Shown here one piece after another: positions 16,945 through 25,901 of a stretch of DNA of 64,000 nucleotides; position 1 is the first letter of the stretch, and each line of letters starts with the position of its first letter. Both the position numbers and the translations under genes were made by a program. Origin of the DNA: Desulfovibrio sp. (GTDB lineage Bacteria > Desulfobacterota > Desulfovibrionia > Desulfovibrionales > Desulfovibrionaceae); assembly GCF_019422935.1 (NCBI RefSeq), contig NZ_JAHZCJ010000009.1, positions 87,951 through 151,950 of the forward strand, in the 5' to 3' direction. The notes under the pieces were generated by a model. That model ran no database searches and was not told the origin of the DNA. It saw only the letters and a list, made by a program, of their open reading frames with translations.

Positions 16945-16983
16945 GCCTCACGTTGCCGAGGCGCATGCACCACCGGTCTGCGC

Positions 16984-17062
16984 CTGAAACAGGGCACGAC
17001 CCGGTTTCAGAAACGATGCACATTCCCCTGAGCGCCCGGTTTTGCGCGTCAGGGCAAAACCG
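16984..17062 (+). other. Two hairpins in the ACT-UPF0210 intercistronic region
   Basis: Arms 16984-16990 and 17004-17010 (CTGAAAC/GTTTCAG, with an inner GGG/CCC) form one hairpin. Arms 17037-17045 and 17054-17062 (CGGTTTTGC/GCAAAACCG) form a second. Neither has a T tract, so processing, stability control or partial attenuation are all possible. The 177-base spacing is long for a tightly linked gene pair. Confidence 0.45.
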
Positions 17063-17121
17063 CCTTCCGGGTGGGGCCGCCATATGGCAGGCCGACAGCC
17101 CGAACATACAGGAAGACCTCC

Positions 17122-18507
17122 ATGCTTTCAGAACGCGAAGTTATAAGCACCCTGAACATGCTCCGCAACGAGCATCTTGACGTGCGCACAGTCACCCTTG
17201 GCGTGAGCCTGTTTGACTGCGTCAGTCATGACCTTGACCTTTTTACCGCCAACGTTAAGGCCAAGCTGCGCCGCTACGCCTCGCAGCTCGTGAGCGTGTG
17301 CAACGAAGTGGGCGACAAATACGGCATCCCCGTGGTGAACAAACGCATCAGCGTGAGCCCCATTGCCGTGGTGGGCGCGCCCTTTGGCCCTGACGGCATG
17401 GTGCGCGTGTGCAAGGCCCTTGACGAGGCGGCCAAGGAAGCTGGCGTTGATTTTTTGGGCGGTTTTTCTGCCCTGGTGGAAAAGGGCTTTGCCAAGGGCG
17501 ACCGCGCCCTGATTGAGGCGCTGCCCCAGGCACTGGCCGAAACCGACCGCATCTGCTCATCCATCAACGTGGCTTCGTCGCGCAGTGGCATCAATATGGA
17601 TGCTGTGGCCCTCATGGGTCAACAGATCCTCAAGGTGGCCGAAGCCACCGCCGAACGCGGCGGCATCGGCTGCGCCAAGCTGGTGGTTTTTGCCAACATT
17701 CCTCAGGATGTTCCCTTCATGGCTGGCGCTTACCTTGGCGTGGGCGAGCCTGACGTTGTCATCAACGTGGGTGTTTCCGGCCCCGGCGTGGTCAAAAAAG
17801 CCCTGGATCGCGCCCGCGAAGCCGGGCACAACGGCAAGGGCGGCCGTCTTACCCTGCTGGACATGGCCGAAGTCATCAAGCGCACGGCCTACAAGGTGAC
17901 GCGCGTGGGCGAAATGATCGGTACCGAAGTGGCCACCCGTCTGGGCCTGCCCTTTGGCGTGGCCGACCTTTCCCTGGCTCCCACGCCTGCGGTGGGCGAC
18001 TCAGTGGGCGAAATTTTCCAGAGCATGGGCCTTTCGAGCATTGGCGCGCCCGGCACCACTGCCGTGCTGGCCATGCTCAACGATGCGGTGAAAAAGGGCG
18101 GCGCGTTCGCCTCTTCGTCCGTGGGCGGTCTGTCCGGCGCGTTTATCCCCGTGTCGGAAGATTCCAGCATCGAGGCTGCGGCCACCTCCGGCCTGCTCAG
18201 CCTTGAAAAGCTGGAAGCCATGACCAGTGTGTGCTCTGTGGGGCTGGACATGATCGCCATCCCCGGCGACACGGCCGCATCGACCATTTCCGGCATCATT
18301 GCTGATGAAATGGCCATTGGCGTCATCAACACCAAGACCACGGCTGTGCGCCTTATTCCCGTGCCCGGCAAGGGCGTTGGCGAAGAAGTGTCTTTTGGCG
18401 GCCTGCTCGGCAAGGCGGCCATTATTCCCGTGCCCAAGGGCGACGCCACAGACTTTATCGGCCTTGGCGGTCGCATTCCTGCGCCTATTCACAGCCTCAA
18501 AAACTAG
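17122..18507 (+). CDS. UPF0210 (PFL/DUF711 family) protein
   Basis: This is a conserved cytoplasmic protein of unknown reaction, distantly related to the pyruvate formate-lyase fold. The 461-residue product starts [20 protein letters not shown] and shows family segments such as [18 protein letters not shown] [31 protein letters not shown] and a Gly-rich C terminus ending [19 protein letters not shown] 17122 is preceded by AGGA at eight bases; an upstream frame to 17071 lies in the structured intergenic region. It follows the ACT gene. A transcription terminator follows at 18552. Confidence 0.92.
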   Translation: MLSEREVISTLNMLRNEHLDVRTVTLGVSLFDCVSHDLDLFTANVKAKLRRYASQLVSVCNEVGDKYGIPVVNKRISVSPIAVVGAPFGPDGMVRVCKALDEAAKEAGVDFLGGFSALVEKGFAKGDRALIEALPQALAETDRICSSINVASSRSGINMDAVALMGQQILKVAEATAERGGIGCAKLVVFANIPQDVPFMAGAYLGVGEPDVVINVGVSGPGVVKKALDRAREAGHNGKGGRLTLLDMAEVIKRTAYKVTRVGEMIGTEVATRLGLPFGVADLSLAPTPAVGDSVGEIFQSMGLSSIGAPGTTAVLAMLNDAVKKGGAFASSSVGGLSGAFIPVSEDSSIEAAATSGLLSLEKLEAMTSVCSVGLDMIAIPGDTAASTISGIIADEMAIGVINTKTTAVRLIPVPGKGVGEEVSFGGLLGKAAIIPVPKGDATDFIGLGGRIPAPIHSLKN

Positions 18508-18551
18508 GCTGGTTAAGCTTTATCTGCTTTACAAGCTGATATAATCTCTTC

Positions 18552-18587
18552 ACGGCGCGGCATCCTTGTGATTCCGCGCCGTTTTTT
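18552..18587 (+). terminator. Intrinsic terminator after UPF0210
   Basis: A perfect 9-bp stem (18552-18560 with 18574-18582, ACGGCGCGG/CCGCGCCGT) is followed by six T residues and lies 45 bases after the stop codon. Confidence 0.9.
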
Positions 18588-18691
18588 ATGGTCGCCTGCC
18601 GCCACAGTTTCTTCAGAAATTTTTGCATTTGCGCCAGGAGGCGGGCATACTGTACTATCAGACACCGCAACCTTTGCGCAGGACTAAAATA

Positions 18692-19336
18692 ATGCCCCAG
18701 TATTTTATCTACGGCCAAAAAGAAATCGACTTTCTCTCCCGCAAAGACAAACGTCTGGCCGTTGCCATTGAATGCATAGGCCCCATACAGCGCGAGGTAC
18801 GCCCCGACCTGTTTGACGCGCTCATGCACTCCATCGTCGGGCAGCAGATCGCCACCAAGGCGCAGCAGACCGTGTGGGCGCGGCTTGTGCTTGCCCTTGG
18901 CAAAGTGACGCCTGAAACCATTGACGGCGCAGAGACTGCCACGTTGCAGGGAGTGGGGCTTTCCTTCCGCAAGGTTGCGTATATGAAGGCAGCCGCGCGC
19001 AAGGTACTGCTGGGAGAGCTGGATGTGGAGGCCCTGAGGCTTATGGACGATGCCAGCCTCTGCGCCACCCTGTGTGCGCTGGACGGGGTTGGCGTGTGGA
19101 CAGCGGAAATGCTCATGCTGTTTTCACTCCAGCGGCCTGATGTTCTCAGTTTTGGCGACCTAGCCATCCTGCGGGGCTTGCGCATGCTCTATCGGCACCG
19201 GGAAGTCAGCCGCGACCGCTTTGAAATCTATCGCCGGCGCTACAGTCCTTATGGTTCGGCGGCAAGCCTGTATCTGTGGGCCATAGCGGGCGGGGCTTTG
19301 CCTGATCTTTCCGATCCGGTGGCTTCAAGGCGCTGA
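18692..19336 (+). CDS. DNA-3-methyladenine glycosylase II family (AlkA-like, HhH-GPD)
   Basis: This base-excision repair glycosylase removes alkylated purines. The HhH-GPD core is visible: QQIATKAQQTVW near residue 51, the helix-hairpin-helix turn DGVGVWTAEM at 131-140, and the catalytic-Asp segment LSFGDLAILRG at about 152-162 (Asp156 the likely catalytic residue). At 214 residues it is the short form, lacking the N-terminal AlkA domain and any Ada domain. ATG 18692 follows GCAGGACT. It is a single-gene unit between the UPF0210 terminator and a gene-free stretch. Confidence 0.88.
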   Translation: MPQYFIYGQKEIDFLSRKDKRLAVAIECIGPIQREVRPDLFDALMHSIVGQQIATKAQQTVWARLVLALGKVTPETIDGAETATLQGVGLSFRKVAYMKAAARKVLLGELDVEALRLMDDASLCATLCALDGVGVWTAEMLMLFSLQRPDVLSFGDLAILRGLRMLYRHREVSRDRFEIYRRRYSPYGSAASLYLWAIAGGALPDLSDPVASRR

Positions 19337-19687
19337 TAAGGCTGATCCCATTATCCAGCCAGTAGGCCCCCACCCCAATTCAGTGTTGCTCTGCCGTGCT
19401 GCGCTTATCGCAAGTAGTTGCTGTTATCTAGTATTAGATATTCACGCCTTCCTCGTCCTAATGAGATTGATAGCTACCAGTGCGAAATGGCAGCGTAAAA
19501 ATCCCTATCACGCTCGTAGAGATTTCTTGTGAAAATAAGTATAATTGATATATTGAAAGTCACGTTTTGTCCGATAAGTACAGTGGAAAAGACCTGTCTT
19601 ACAGGATTTCAGGGGTAGTTTAATTTTTCACATGGTAATTAGCCTTTCGGTCATTCAGTGCGTAGACGCAACGCAAAAGGGGTAGTG
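19337..19687. other. Gap upstream of the second chemoreceptor
   Basis: This AT-richer stretch has no plausible gene. It must contain the receptor promoter. A TCCGATAA at 19570-19577 resembles the -10 of a FliA (sigma-28) promoter, but no good -35 is found at the right distance. Confidence 0.5.
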
Positions 19688-21778
19688 ATGAAACTCGGAT
19701 TACTTGCGAAAATGGGAATTTCCATCCTCACTCCGGCAATAGTGGGGCTGATGCTTGTGGCAGGGGTTTGCTACAAAATGTCAGAAGAAATCCTGCGAGA
19801 GCAGATTGCCACAGATATGAATGCCCTGCTTGAGTGCCAGAGCATAGGGCTTGACGCGGTGTTTTCCGGGATAGAACAGGGCCTGCAAACCATGACCGAG
19901 AACCAGCGCATCAAGGATCAGGTGGAAGCCTACTCCCGCAACAAATCGGATGCTTTTGAGGGGTCCCTGTTTACGCGGGCAGACCAGGCTCTTGATTCTT
20001 TTGTGACCAATAACGATATGGTTTCTTCCGCCGCAATCATTGCCATGGACGGCACCGTGCTTGGGTACCGCGTTGATAAGCAGCAGGGGAAGAACAAGTT
20101 CGTCGGCGCCAATTTTTCTGACAGGGAATACTTTGTAAAGAGCAAGAATGGCCAGACCAGTGTCAGTGGCATGGTAGATGCCACCACTGGCGAGGTTTAC
20201 ACCGTGCTTGCCATGCCGCTCAAACTGGACGGCAAAAACATGGCCGTGCTGGCAGCGGCAATCGATAATAAAATTCTGGGCAAAAATACCACTGATAAAA
20301 TCAAGATCGGCCAGAAGGGCATGGTCTATGCCTACGACCTTCAGGGGCGTATGGTTCTGAACCCGGATGGAGCTGTTCTTGGGCGCAATGACAGCAAGGT
20401 GCCCCATGTGGCGGCCCTGTTGCAGCAGAAGGAAGGGCGTACCCGCTTTGACAATGGCAAGGATGAAAAGGGGTTGTACTATAAGCCGCTGCCGCACGAA
20501 GGCTGGATTTTGTGCGTGGAATTTGACCGTGGAGAAATCTTCAAACCCATCAGCGACCTGCTGACCAACGCCAGCCTGCTTACTCTGGCCTGTGCGCTGA
20601 TAGTCGGAACCATGATCTTTTTCTCGGCCCGGGGCATTGTGCGTATGCTGGGCGGTATTTCAGGCGTGGCCGAAGCCGTTGCCGGTGGTCGTCTTGAAAC
20701 CAACGACAAAGAACGCGCTCTTTTTGATGCCGCTGAAAAGCGCGGTGACGAATTCAGCACGCTTGCGGCGGGCATGCGGCGCATGGTGCAAAGCATCAGG
20801 CACCTTTTGAACGAAAGTGAACATAAAACCCAGGCCGCGCAGCACGCTACGGAAGAGGCGGAAAAAGCCACAGCCAGAGCCGAAGAAGCTGCGCGTCAGG
20901 CCGAGAGCGCCAAGCGCGAGGGCATGCTGACGGCAGCAGGGCAACTGGAAGAAGTGGTGAGCGTTATTTCCGCCGCTTCCACAGAACTTTCCGCACAGAT
21001 CGAGCAGTCGGACAGGAGCGCCGTGGAATCCGCACAGCGTCTGGCCGAGGCCGCCACTGCCATGAATGAAATGAACGCCACCGTGCAGGAAGTTGCCCGT
21101 AATGCTTCCGCGGCTTCGGCTGTGTCTGCGGAAACGCGGGCCAATGCCGAAAGCGGTGCGAATATTGTGGAAAACGCCTTGCAGAGCATAGGGCAGGTGC
21201 ACAAGGTTTCGCTGGCGCTCAAGGGCGACATGACCACGTTGAACCAGCATGCCCAGGCAATCACCCAGATTATGAACGTGATCTCGGACATCGCCGACCA
21301 GACCAACCTGCTGGCGCTCAATGCCGCCATTGAGGCCGCCCGCGCGGGCGAAGCCGGGCGCGGTTTTGCAGTAGTGGCCGATGAAGTGCGCAAACTTGCG
21401 GAAAAAACCATGGCTTCCACCAATGACGTGGGCAATGCCATTTCTGCCATCCAGGGCAGCGCAGGGCAGAGTGTTGCCGCCATGGACAAGGCGCTGGCAG
21501 AGGTGGAAAAGGCCACCGAGCTTGCAAAGCAGTCCGGCGAAGCCTTGCAGGGGATTGTGACCAAGGTCGAGGAATCGGCAGATCAGGTGAGCGCCATTGC
21601 CACGGCCAGCGAACAGCAGTCCGCAACCAGCGACGAGATCAACCAGTCCATTGTCAGTGTCAACGAAATGTCCAGCCAGACGGCGCAGGCCATGGGCGAA
21701 GCTTCCCGGGCCGTGAGCGAGCTTGCCCGCCAGGCCGAGCGCATGAGTGAACTTATCAGCGAGATGAAGCGCGGCTAG
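19688..21778 (+). CDS. Methyl-accepting chemotaxis protein (dCache type), paralogue B
   Basis: This is an inner-membrane chemoreceptor of 696 residues with the same plan as the receptor at 12114-14207: TM1 about 8-30, dCache-like sensor with [13 protein letters not shown] and [17 protein letters not shown]2 about 300-322, HAMP, Ala/Glu-rich coiled coil and an intact signalling tip [20 protein letters not shown]. The cytoplasmic half is nearly the same as paralogue A, while the sensor domains differ much more, as expected for receptors with different ligands. ATG 19688 follows AAGGGGTAGTG; a GTG at 19658 is an unlikely alternative. No CheR pentapeptide is present at the C terminus. Confidence 0.95.
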   Translation: MKLGLLAKMGISILTPAIVGLMLVAGVCYKMSEEILREQIATDMNALLECQSIGLDAVFSGIEQGLQTMTENQRIKDQVEAYSRNKSDAFEGSLFTRADQALDSFVTNNDMVSSAAIIAMDGTVLGYRVDKQQGKNKFVGANFSDREYFVKSKNGQTSVSGMVDATTGEVYTVLAMPLKLDGKNMAVLAAAIDNKILGKNTTDKIKIGQKGMVYAYDLQGRMVLNPDGAVLGRNDSKVPHVAALLQQKEGRTRFDNGKDEKGLYYKPLPHEGWILCVEFDRGEIFKPISDLLTNASLLTLACALIVGTMIFFSARGIVRMLGGISGVAEAVAGGRLETNDKERALFDAAEKRGDEFSTLAAGMRRMVQSIRHLLNESEHKTQAAQHATEEAEKATARAEEAARQAESAKREGMLTAAGQLEEVVSVISAASTELSAQIEQSDRSAVESAQRLAEAATAMNEMNATVQEVARNASAASAVSAETRANAESGANIVENALQSIGQVHKVSLALKGDMTTLNQHAQAITQIMNVISDIADQTNLLALNAAIEAARAGEAGRGFAVVADEVRKLAEKTMASTNDVGNAISAIQGSAGQSVAAMDKALAEVEKATELAKQSGEALQGIVTKVEESADQVSAIATASEQQSATSDEINQSIVSVNEMSSQTAQAMGEASRAVSELARQAERMSELISEMKRG

Positions 21779-21796
21779 CTCTGCATAGAGTCAATG

Positions 21797-21834
21797 GCAA
21801 ACAGCCCCGGAATGCGATACTCTGGGGCTGTTTG
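21797..21834. terminator. Hairpin between convergent chemoreceptor and TauE/SafE genes
   Basis: A perfect 12-bp stem (21797-21808 with 21823-21834) lies 18 bases after the + strand stop and 27 bases before the end of the - strand exporter gene. The AAAC/GTTT stem base can serve both strands, although no separate T tract follows. Confidence 0.65.
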
Positions 21835-21860
21835 CGTTGAACTGTAGAGCAGTTGTTTTA

Positions 21861-22673
21861 CTAGTGCATGCTCGGAGCCAGAAAATACTGCCATACAAGG
21901 GTCAGCAGCAAGAGGCTGAGCGAAATGGTCAAAAAACGGCGCACAGCCGCAGGCCCCACGCGAATAGCCAAGCGGCTTCCCATCCAGTTGCCGAGGCAGC
22001 AGGCCGCGGCCATTGGCAGGGCCAGGCTCCACACCACCACGCCGTTGACGATGAAAACCACGGCTCCGGCAAAGTTTGAGGCAAGGTTGAGTACCTTGGA
22101 GGTGGCGGAGGCTTCCATCAGTCCCATGCGCAGAATCCAGTGGAAGGCCAGAATAAGAAAGCTCCCTGTGCCGGGACCGAAAAATCCATCATAGCCGCCA
22201 ATGAGAAGGCATACAAAGGCTACGGGAATCCAGAAGCGGGGCCCGGAGTGCGGCAGGGGCGTCTGCTTGTGTTCTTTCTTGGGCAGCAGGGTTGCGCACA
22301 TGCCTATGGGCAGCAAGGCCACCAGCACCTTGCCAAGAACAGCCGCGTCCAGCAGCAGGGCAAGCCGTGACCCGGCCCACGAGCCAACCAGCGAGAAAAT
22401 AATGCCCGCCAGCGCCACACGCCACAAAACCAGATTGCTGCGGGCAAAATTGCCAAGCGCAACAGTGGTGCCAAGGCAGGCGCTGACCTTGTTGACACCC
22501 AGGGACTGATGCGGCGGTACGCCGGAAAGCAGCAGAGCGGGCATGGTAATAAGCCCGCCTCCGCCAGCGATGGAATCAATAAATCCGCCGCCAAAGGCCG
22601 CAGCTATGCCAACGGCGTATGTAACCAGACTGAAATCCAACACGTTGCCTACCATTCCTTGAAGATAATCCAT
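21861..22673 (-). CDS. TauE/SafE family sulfite/organosulfonate exporter-like permease
   Basis: This is an inner-membrane permease of the TSUP family, with about eight hydrophobic segments arranged as two repeats. The family signatures GGGFIDSIAGGGGLITMPALL (N-terminal repeat) and GGYDGFFGPGTGSFLIL (C-terminal repeat) are both clear. The substrate is unknown; in a sulfate reducer, export of sulfite or another sulfur anion is an obvious but unproven option. ATG 22673 overlaps the end of the DUF486 gene by 25 bases; ATG 22655 and GTG 22643 are alternatives that shorten the overlap. Length is about 270 residues, normal for the family. Confidence 0.88.
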   Translation of the reverse strand: MDYLQGMVGNVLDFSLVTYAVGIAAAFGGGFIDSIAGGGGLITMPALLLSGVPPHQSLGVNKVSACLGTTVALGNFARSNLVLWRVALAGIIFSLVGSWAGSRLALLLDAAVLGKVLVALLPIGMCATLLPKKEHKQTPLPHSGPRFWIPVAFVCLLIGGYDGFFGPGTGSFLILAFHWILRMGLMEASATSKVLNLASNFAGAVVFIVNGVVVWSLALPMAAACCLGNWMGSRLAIRVGPAAVRRFLTISLSLLLLTLVWQYFLAPSMH

Positions 22674-22996
22674 GCTGCCAGCACAATGAGCGCAAAACCC
22701 ACAAGGTGGTTCCAGCGCAACGGCTCGTGCAGCCAAAATGCGGAAAATCCCATGAAAACAGTCAGGGAGATGACTTCCTGAATGGTTTTCAGTTCTGCCG
22801 CCGAAAAATATCCGTAGCCGATCCTGTTGGCGGGCACTTGCAAAACATATTCAAAAAAAGCGATGGCCCAGCTCGTGACGATAACCAGCGGCAGGGCTGT
22901 GCTTCTGTAGCGCAGGTGCCCGTACCAGGCAAAGGTCATGAAAAGATTGGAGCAAAACAGCAGGCCCACGGTGCTGACGGGAATTGGTATCTGCAT
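22649..22996 (-). CDS. DUF486 (DMT-like) small membrane protein
   Basis: A 115-residue protein with four predicted helices of drug/metabolite-transporter style. Segments FCSNLFMTFAWYGHLR, SWAIAFFEYVLQVPANRIGY and LKTIQEVISLTVF are typical of the DUF486 family. ATG 22996 gives the standard family length; an upstream extension to 23095 adds non-hydrophobic residues and is not favoured. It overlaps the start of the TauE/SafE gene, so the two should be co-transcribed. Transport substrate is unknown. Confidence 0.85.
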   Translation of the reverse strand: MQIPIPVSTVGLLFCSNLFMTFAWYGHLRYRSTALPLVIVTSWAIAFFEYVLQVPANRIGYGYFSAAELKTIQEVISLTVFMGFSAFWLHEPLRWNHLVGFALIVLAAWIIFKEW

Positions 22997-23212
22997 GGAA
23001 AATCCATCGGGCGGTCGCAAGAGCAATTGCCTGGCAGGCCGGAAGAAGTTGAACAGAGCGTCAAATCTCATATCTGCTGCAACATGGCGCGTCAACAGCC
23101 TGCAACAGGCCTCCGGGGCATTGCCGCATGCCTTGTTTGCGGGGGCGACGTTGAAAGGTTATGCTGCCCAAGCGGTAGATTTTGCGCCGCGCAAGCAATG
23201 GAGGAACACTGT

Positions 23213-24052
23213 ATGGCGGCACGCTCACCGCGCGCTAAGGATGCCGAAAACGGAAGCTTCTTGAATATGGGTATGTCATCCGCTTCTGGTGGCCCGCACA
23301 CCCACGCAGCCGCGGAGGCTTCTCCTGACAGGGTGACATGGGCGCTGTTCTGGAAAGCGGCCCTGCTTGTGATCGTTATCTGGGCCGCATCAGCCCTGCT
23401 GCTGTACTATTCAGTAGAAGATTTCAGCAAATCCGGCACCTTTGGCGATTCCTTCGGGGTGCTCAACACGTTGTTTTCCGGGCTCGCGTTTGCGGGCATC
23501 ATTGTTTCCATAAAAATGCAGAACGATGAAATGCGTGAGCAGCGCAAGGAACTGCAAAAGCAGAAAAAGGCTGCGCAGCTCTATCACCGTGAGCGCATGT
23601 TTCTGCTGCTCATGGACGAATTTAAAAAATCGCGCGAGCACCGTTTCAGCATAGCAGACGTACGGCTGGTGGTGCGTGAATGCCTGTGTGACGTGACAGC
23701 CATAAACGCCCGCAGCGCCGATGCCGGGGCAGCCCTTGCGCGTGAGGTGGAAGGCGTGCTTGCGGGCACGCATACGGAAACTCCCCTGTTGCAGGTTTTT
23801 GGCCGAAGGGTGTTTCGGCATGAGCGTTGCGAGGTCTTTATCAAGACCTTCCGGCAGGCGGCGGAGAGCGCCAGAAAAATCGATCCGTCCAACAGGACGG
23901 AATACTACGATATTGTCTGCAACAGCATGTCTGATGCGGAGGAGGCCCTGCTGTTCATGTGCGCTGTGGCGCTGGATGGGGCACAGGTCATCGGCGACCC
24001 GCAGGTCATGAAGCTGCGGGAAAGCTACGACGAAATCCGGGCCAAGCTCTGA
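23213..24052 (+). CDS. Membrane-anchored protein with putative AbiC-type phage-defence architecture
   Basis: This 279-residue protein is not an enzyme I recognise. TM1 is about residues 44-65, then a short loop with SGTFGDSFG (74-82), TM2 about 83-100, then a charged coiled coil (QNDEMREQRKELQKQKK, 103-135) and a cytoplasmic helical domain of about 140 residues. The order TM, G-x-x-G-D-x-x-G motif, TM and Q/E/R coiled coil is the hallmark of proteins grouped as putative phage abortive infection (AbiC-like) factors. Function is inferred from that resemblance only. ATG 23213 follows GGAGGAAC. It stands alone, between the - strand DUF486 gene and a strong bidirectional terminator. Homologues are usually scattered in accessory regions. 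Confidence 0.6.
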   Translation: MAARSPRAKDAENGSFLNMGMSSASGGPHTHAAAEASPDRVTWALFWKAALLVIVIWAASALLLYYSVEDFSKSGTFGDSFGVLNTLFSGLAFAGIIVSIKMQNDEMREQRKELQKQKKAAQLYHRERMFLLLMDEFKKSREHRFSIADVRLVVRECLCDVTAINARSADAGAALAREVEGVLAGTHTETPLLQVFGRRVFRHERCEVFIKTFRQAAESARKIDPSNRTEYYDIVCNSMSDAEEALLFMCAVALDGAQVIGDPQVMKLRESYDEIRAKL

Positions 24053-24111
24053 ACTGCGCAACTGCCGCTGGATACATAGCAAATTGCAGGCGGAATGAGC
24101 CGCCCAAACAC

Positions 24112-24141
24112 AAAAACCCCTGACGTACATCAGGGGTTTTT
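24112..24141. terminator. Bidirectional intrinsic terminator
   Basis: A perfect 12-bp stem (24112-24123 with 24130-24141) begins with AAAAA and ends with TTTTT, so it works on either strand. It lies 60 bases after the AbiC-like gene and beyond the - strand TPR gene. Confidence 0.9.
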
Positions 24142-24216
24142 CCGGCGCTCCGTGCCGCCGTGCCCGACCCGGAGAACGGATCAATAGCGGCAGCGGCGCG
24201 TGGCTTCCCTCAGGGA

Positions 24217-24260
24217 ATGATTTTCCGGCCCCCGACACCCGCCAGGGGCCGGAAAATCAT
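24217..24260. repeat. Perfect 16-bp inverted repeat
   Basis: ATGATTTTCCGGCCCC at 24217-24232 is exactly inverted at 24245-24260, with a 12-base loop. It lies 46 bases past the stop of the - strand TPR gene. It may be that gene's terminator, but there is no outer T tract, so an RNA-end structure or an operator-like element cannot be excluded. Confidence 0.85.
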
Positions 24261-24306
24261 GTGGGGAGGGGAGTATGTACAGGCTGAGGTATGGACTAGG
24301 CCATTC

Positions 24307-24870
24307 CTAGGCAGCCATGGTGTCGAAAAGTTCCTTGGCATTGATGTTGGTGGGGTTGGCGCCCAACACCGCTTCAAGGTGCTGCCGGGCTTCTTCGGCG
24401 CGGCCAAGGTAGATCATGCAGCCAGCCAGAGTGACGCGAACGGCCTCGGCTTCCACGCCGGAGCGCAGGGTGTCTTCCAGGTAGGGCAGCGCGTTTTCGA
24501 CGCAGCCAAGCTGGTAAGATTCACGCACCAGGCAGTTGAGGGCCACAATGTTTTCCCTGGATTTTTTCAGGGCAGCAGCAAAGTAGTCAAAGGCCTGCTG
24601 GTGGTCGCCCTTTTCCATGTACACAAGGCCAATGCCGCACAGGGCCTTGTCGGTTTCTTCCACAGAAGCGGCCTTCTGGTACAGAATCAGAGCCTTGTCC
24701 AGGTCAGAGCGCTGCACGGCCACAGTGGCCAGCCCCAGGAAGGGGGCCGCGCTCTGGGAGTTGCTGCCTGCGGCCTTGCGGTAGTATTCCTCGGCCTTGT
24801 CAAAATCACCCATGAAAAGGTAGCACTCGCCCAATTCCTTATTGATTTCGTAATCCAGTTGATTGCTCAT
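24307..24870 (-). CDS. Tetratricopeptide repeat protein
   Basis: A 187-residue soluble protein made almost wholly of TPR motifs: ELGECYLFMGDFDKAEEYYRKA, LATVAVQRSDLDKALILYQKA, GIGLVYMEKGDHQQAFDYFAAA and more degenerate C-terminal copies. No signal peptide or membrane segment is present, so it is a cytoplasmic scaffold or adaptor. ATG 24870 follows GGAGGATACC. It is downstream of the cmk-hisC pair on the same strand but is separated from it by a terminator and a gap, and its partner is unknown. Confidence 0.85.
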   Translation of the reverse strand: MSNQLDYEINKELGECYLFMGDFDKAEEYYRKAAGSNSQSAAPFLGLATVAVQRSDLDKALILYQKAASVEETDKALCGIGLVYMEKGDHQQAFDYFAAALKKSRENIVALNCLVRESYQLGCVENALPYLEDTLRSGVEAEAVRVTLAGCMIYLGRAEEARQHLEAVLGANPTNINAKELFDTMAA

Positions 24871-25132
24871 GGTATCCTCCCCAACTGAGGCTGGTTTGTG
24901 GTCGGGCGCTTTATGCGCCACTGACTTGCATTTTTATATGCACTGAACGTGCCAATAGTAAAAGAGTGCAATAAATACAGCGTGGTGATTTGCCGTTTGT
25001 GCAAAATATCCGCCAGGGAGGCAGCTCGGCACCATTTAAAGCGCCAAAGCCTTGGCGCTCAGGGGCGCGGCGCAGGCAGGATTTTCCTGGTTGGGCAATT
25101 CTTGCCGCTGTGCTTTGCGGGCAGCCGGGGCA
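24871..25132. other. Gap upstream of the TPR gene
   Basis: No gene is seen. The AT-rich part near 24920-25000 is the likely promoter area for the TPR gene on the - strand. Confidence 0.5.
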
Positions 25133-25169
25133 AACAAAAGAAGGCCGAACCATAATGCGGTTCGGCCTT
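25133..25169 (-). terminator. Intrinsic terminator after cmk
   Basis: A perfect 11-bp stem (25159-25169 with 25141-25151, 7-base loop) is followed on the - strand by CTTTTGTTT. It is about 35 bases past the cmk stop and ends the hisC-cmk transcript. Confidence 0.85.
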
Positions 25170-25205
25170 CAAGGGTGCGAATTGGTGTGCTGGTTGCTGT
25201 GTGCG

Positions 25206-25901
25206 TCAGGCGGAGCGCAGGCTCTGCGTACCGCCATGCACGTTGATGTGGTGCAGGATGACGCCAAGCACTCCCTCAATGTCAAGGTGGGACGTGTCCA
25301 CAATCAGCGAATCCTGCGCGGGGCGCAGTGGGGCCACGGCGCGGTTGCGGTCAAGGGCGTCGCGCTGGCGGATCTGTTCTGTCAGGGTGGCGAGATCCGC
25401 CTTCTGCCCGCTGGATTCAAGGTCGTGCAGACGGCGCATGGCGCGTACCTCGGGCGCTGCATCCAGAAAGAACTTGAAGCGCGCATCGGGAAAAACCACT
25501 GTTCCCATGTCGCGCCCTTCTGCCACCAGCGGGTACTGCTCACCAATGGCGCGCTGGGTGGCGCGCAGAATTTCCCGCACCACGGGCACGGTAGCTATGC
25601 GGGCAGCCAGCATGCCCACGGCCTCGGTGCGCACCTCGCCCCGCACGGCAACACCGTTGCAGAACAGGGTGGACTGCTGCCCAAGGCCCGAAAGGGTGAA
25701 CGTCCACTCCGCGCAGCGGGTGCGCAGTTCTTCTTCGGGCAATGTTTCCGCCCCTGCGCCCAGCTTGAGCGCCATACAGCGGAACATGGCCCCGGTATCA
25801 AGGTAGGAAAGGCCAAGCCCTTCTGCCACCCGCCGGGCCAGCGTGGTTTTGCCCACGCCTGCCGGGCCGTCAAGCGTCACAACAGGAAGCCGCGCGCTCA
25901 T
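25206..25901 (-). CDS. cmk: Cytidylate kinase
   Basis: It phosphorylates CMP and dCMP using ATP. P-loop GPAGVGKTT is at residues 12-20, followed by the substrate-binding YLDTGAMFR. The characteristic VAEGRDMGTVVFPDA segment and the lid sequence IRQRDALDRNRAVAPL are present. Length of 231 residues is normal. ATG 25901 overlaps the hisC stop by four bases (ATGA), so the genes are coupled. The C-terminal tail after DTSHLDIEGVL is a little longer than in E. coli. Confidence 0.95.
   Translation of the reverse strand: MSARLPVVTLDGPAGVGKTTLARRVAEGLGLSYLDTGAMFRCMALKLGAGAETLPEEELRTRCAEWTFTLSGLGQQSTLFCNGVAVRGEVRTEAVGMLAARIATVPVVREILRATQRAIGEQYPLVAEGRDMGTVVFPDARFKFFLDAAPEVRAMRRLHDLESSGQKADLATLTEQIRQRDALDRNRAVAPLRPAQDSLIVDTSHLDIEGVLGVILHHINVHGGTQSLRSA

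Noticed and set aside
19540..19580. Sigma-28 (FliA) promoter for chemoreceptor B
   Set aside because: TCCGATAA is close to the -10 consensus, but no TAAAGTTT-like -35 occurs at the required 11-base spacing. A GCCGATGG upstream of chemoreceptor A is equally inconclusive.
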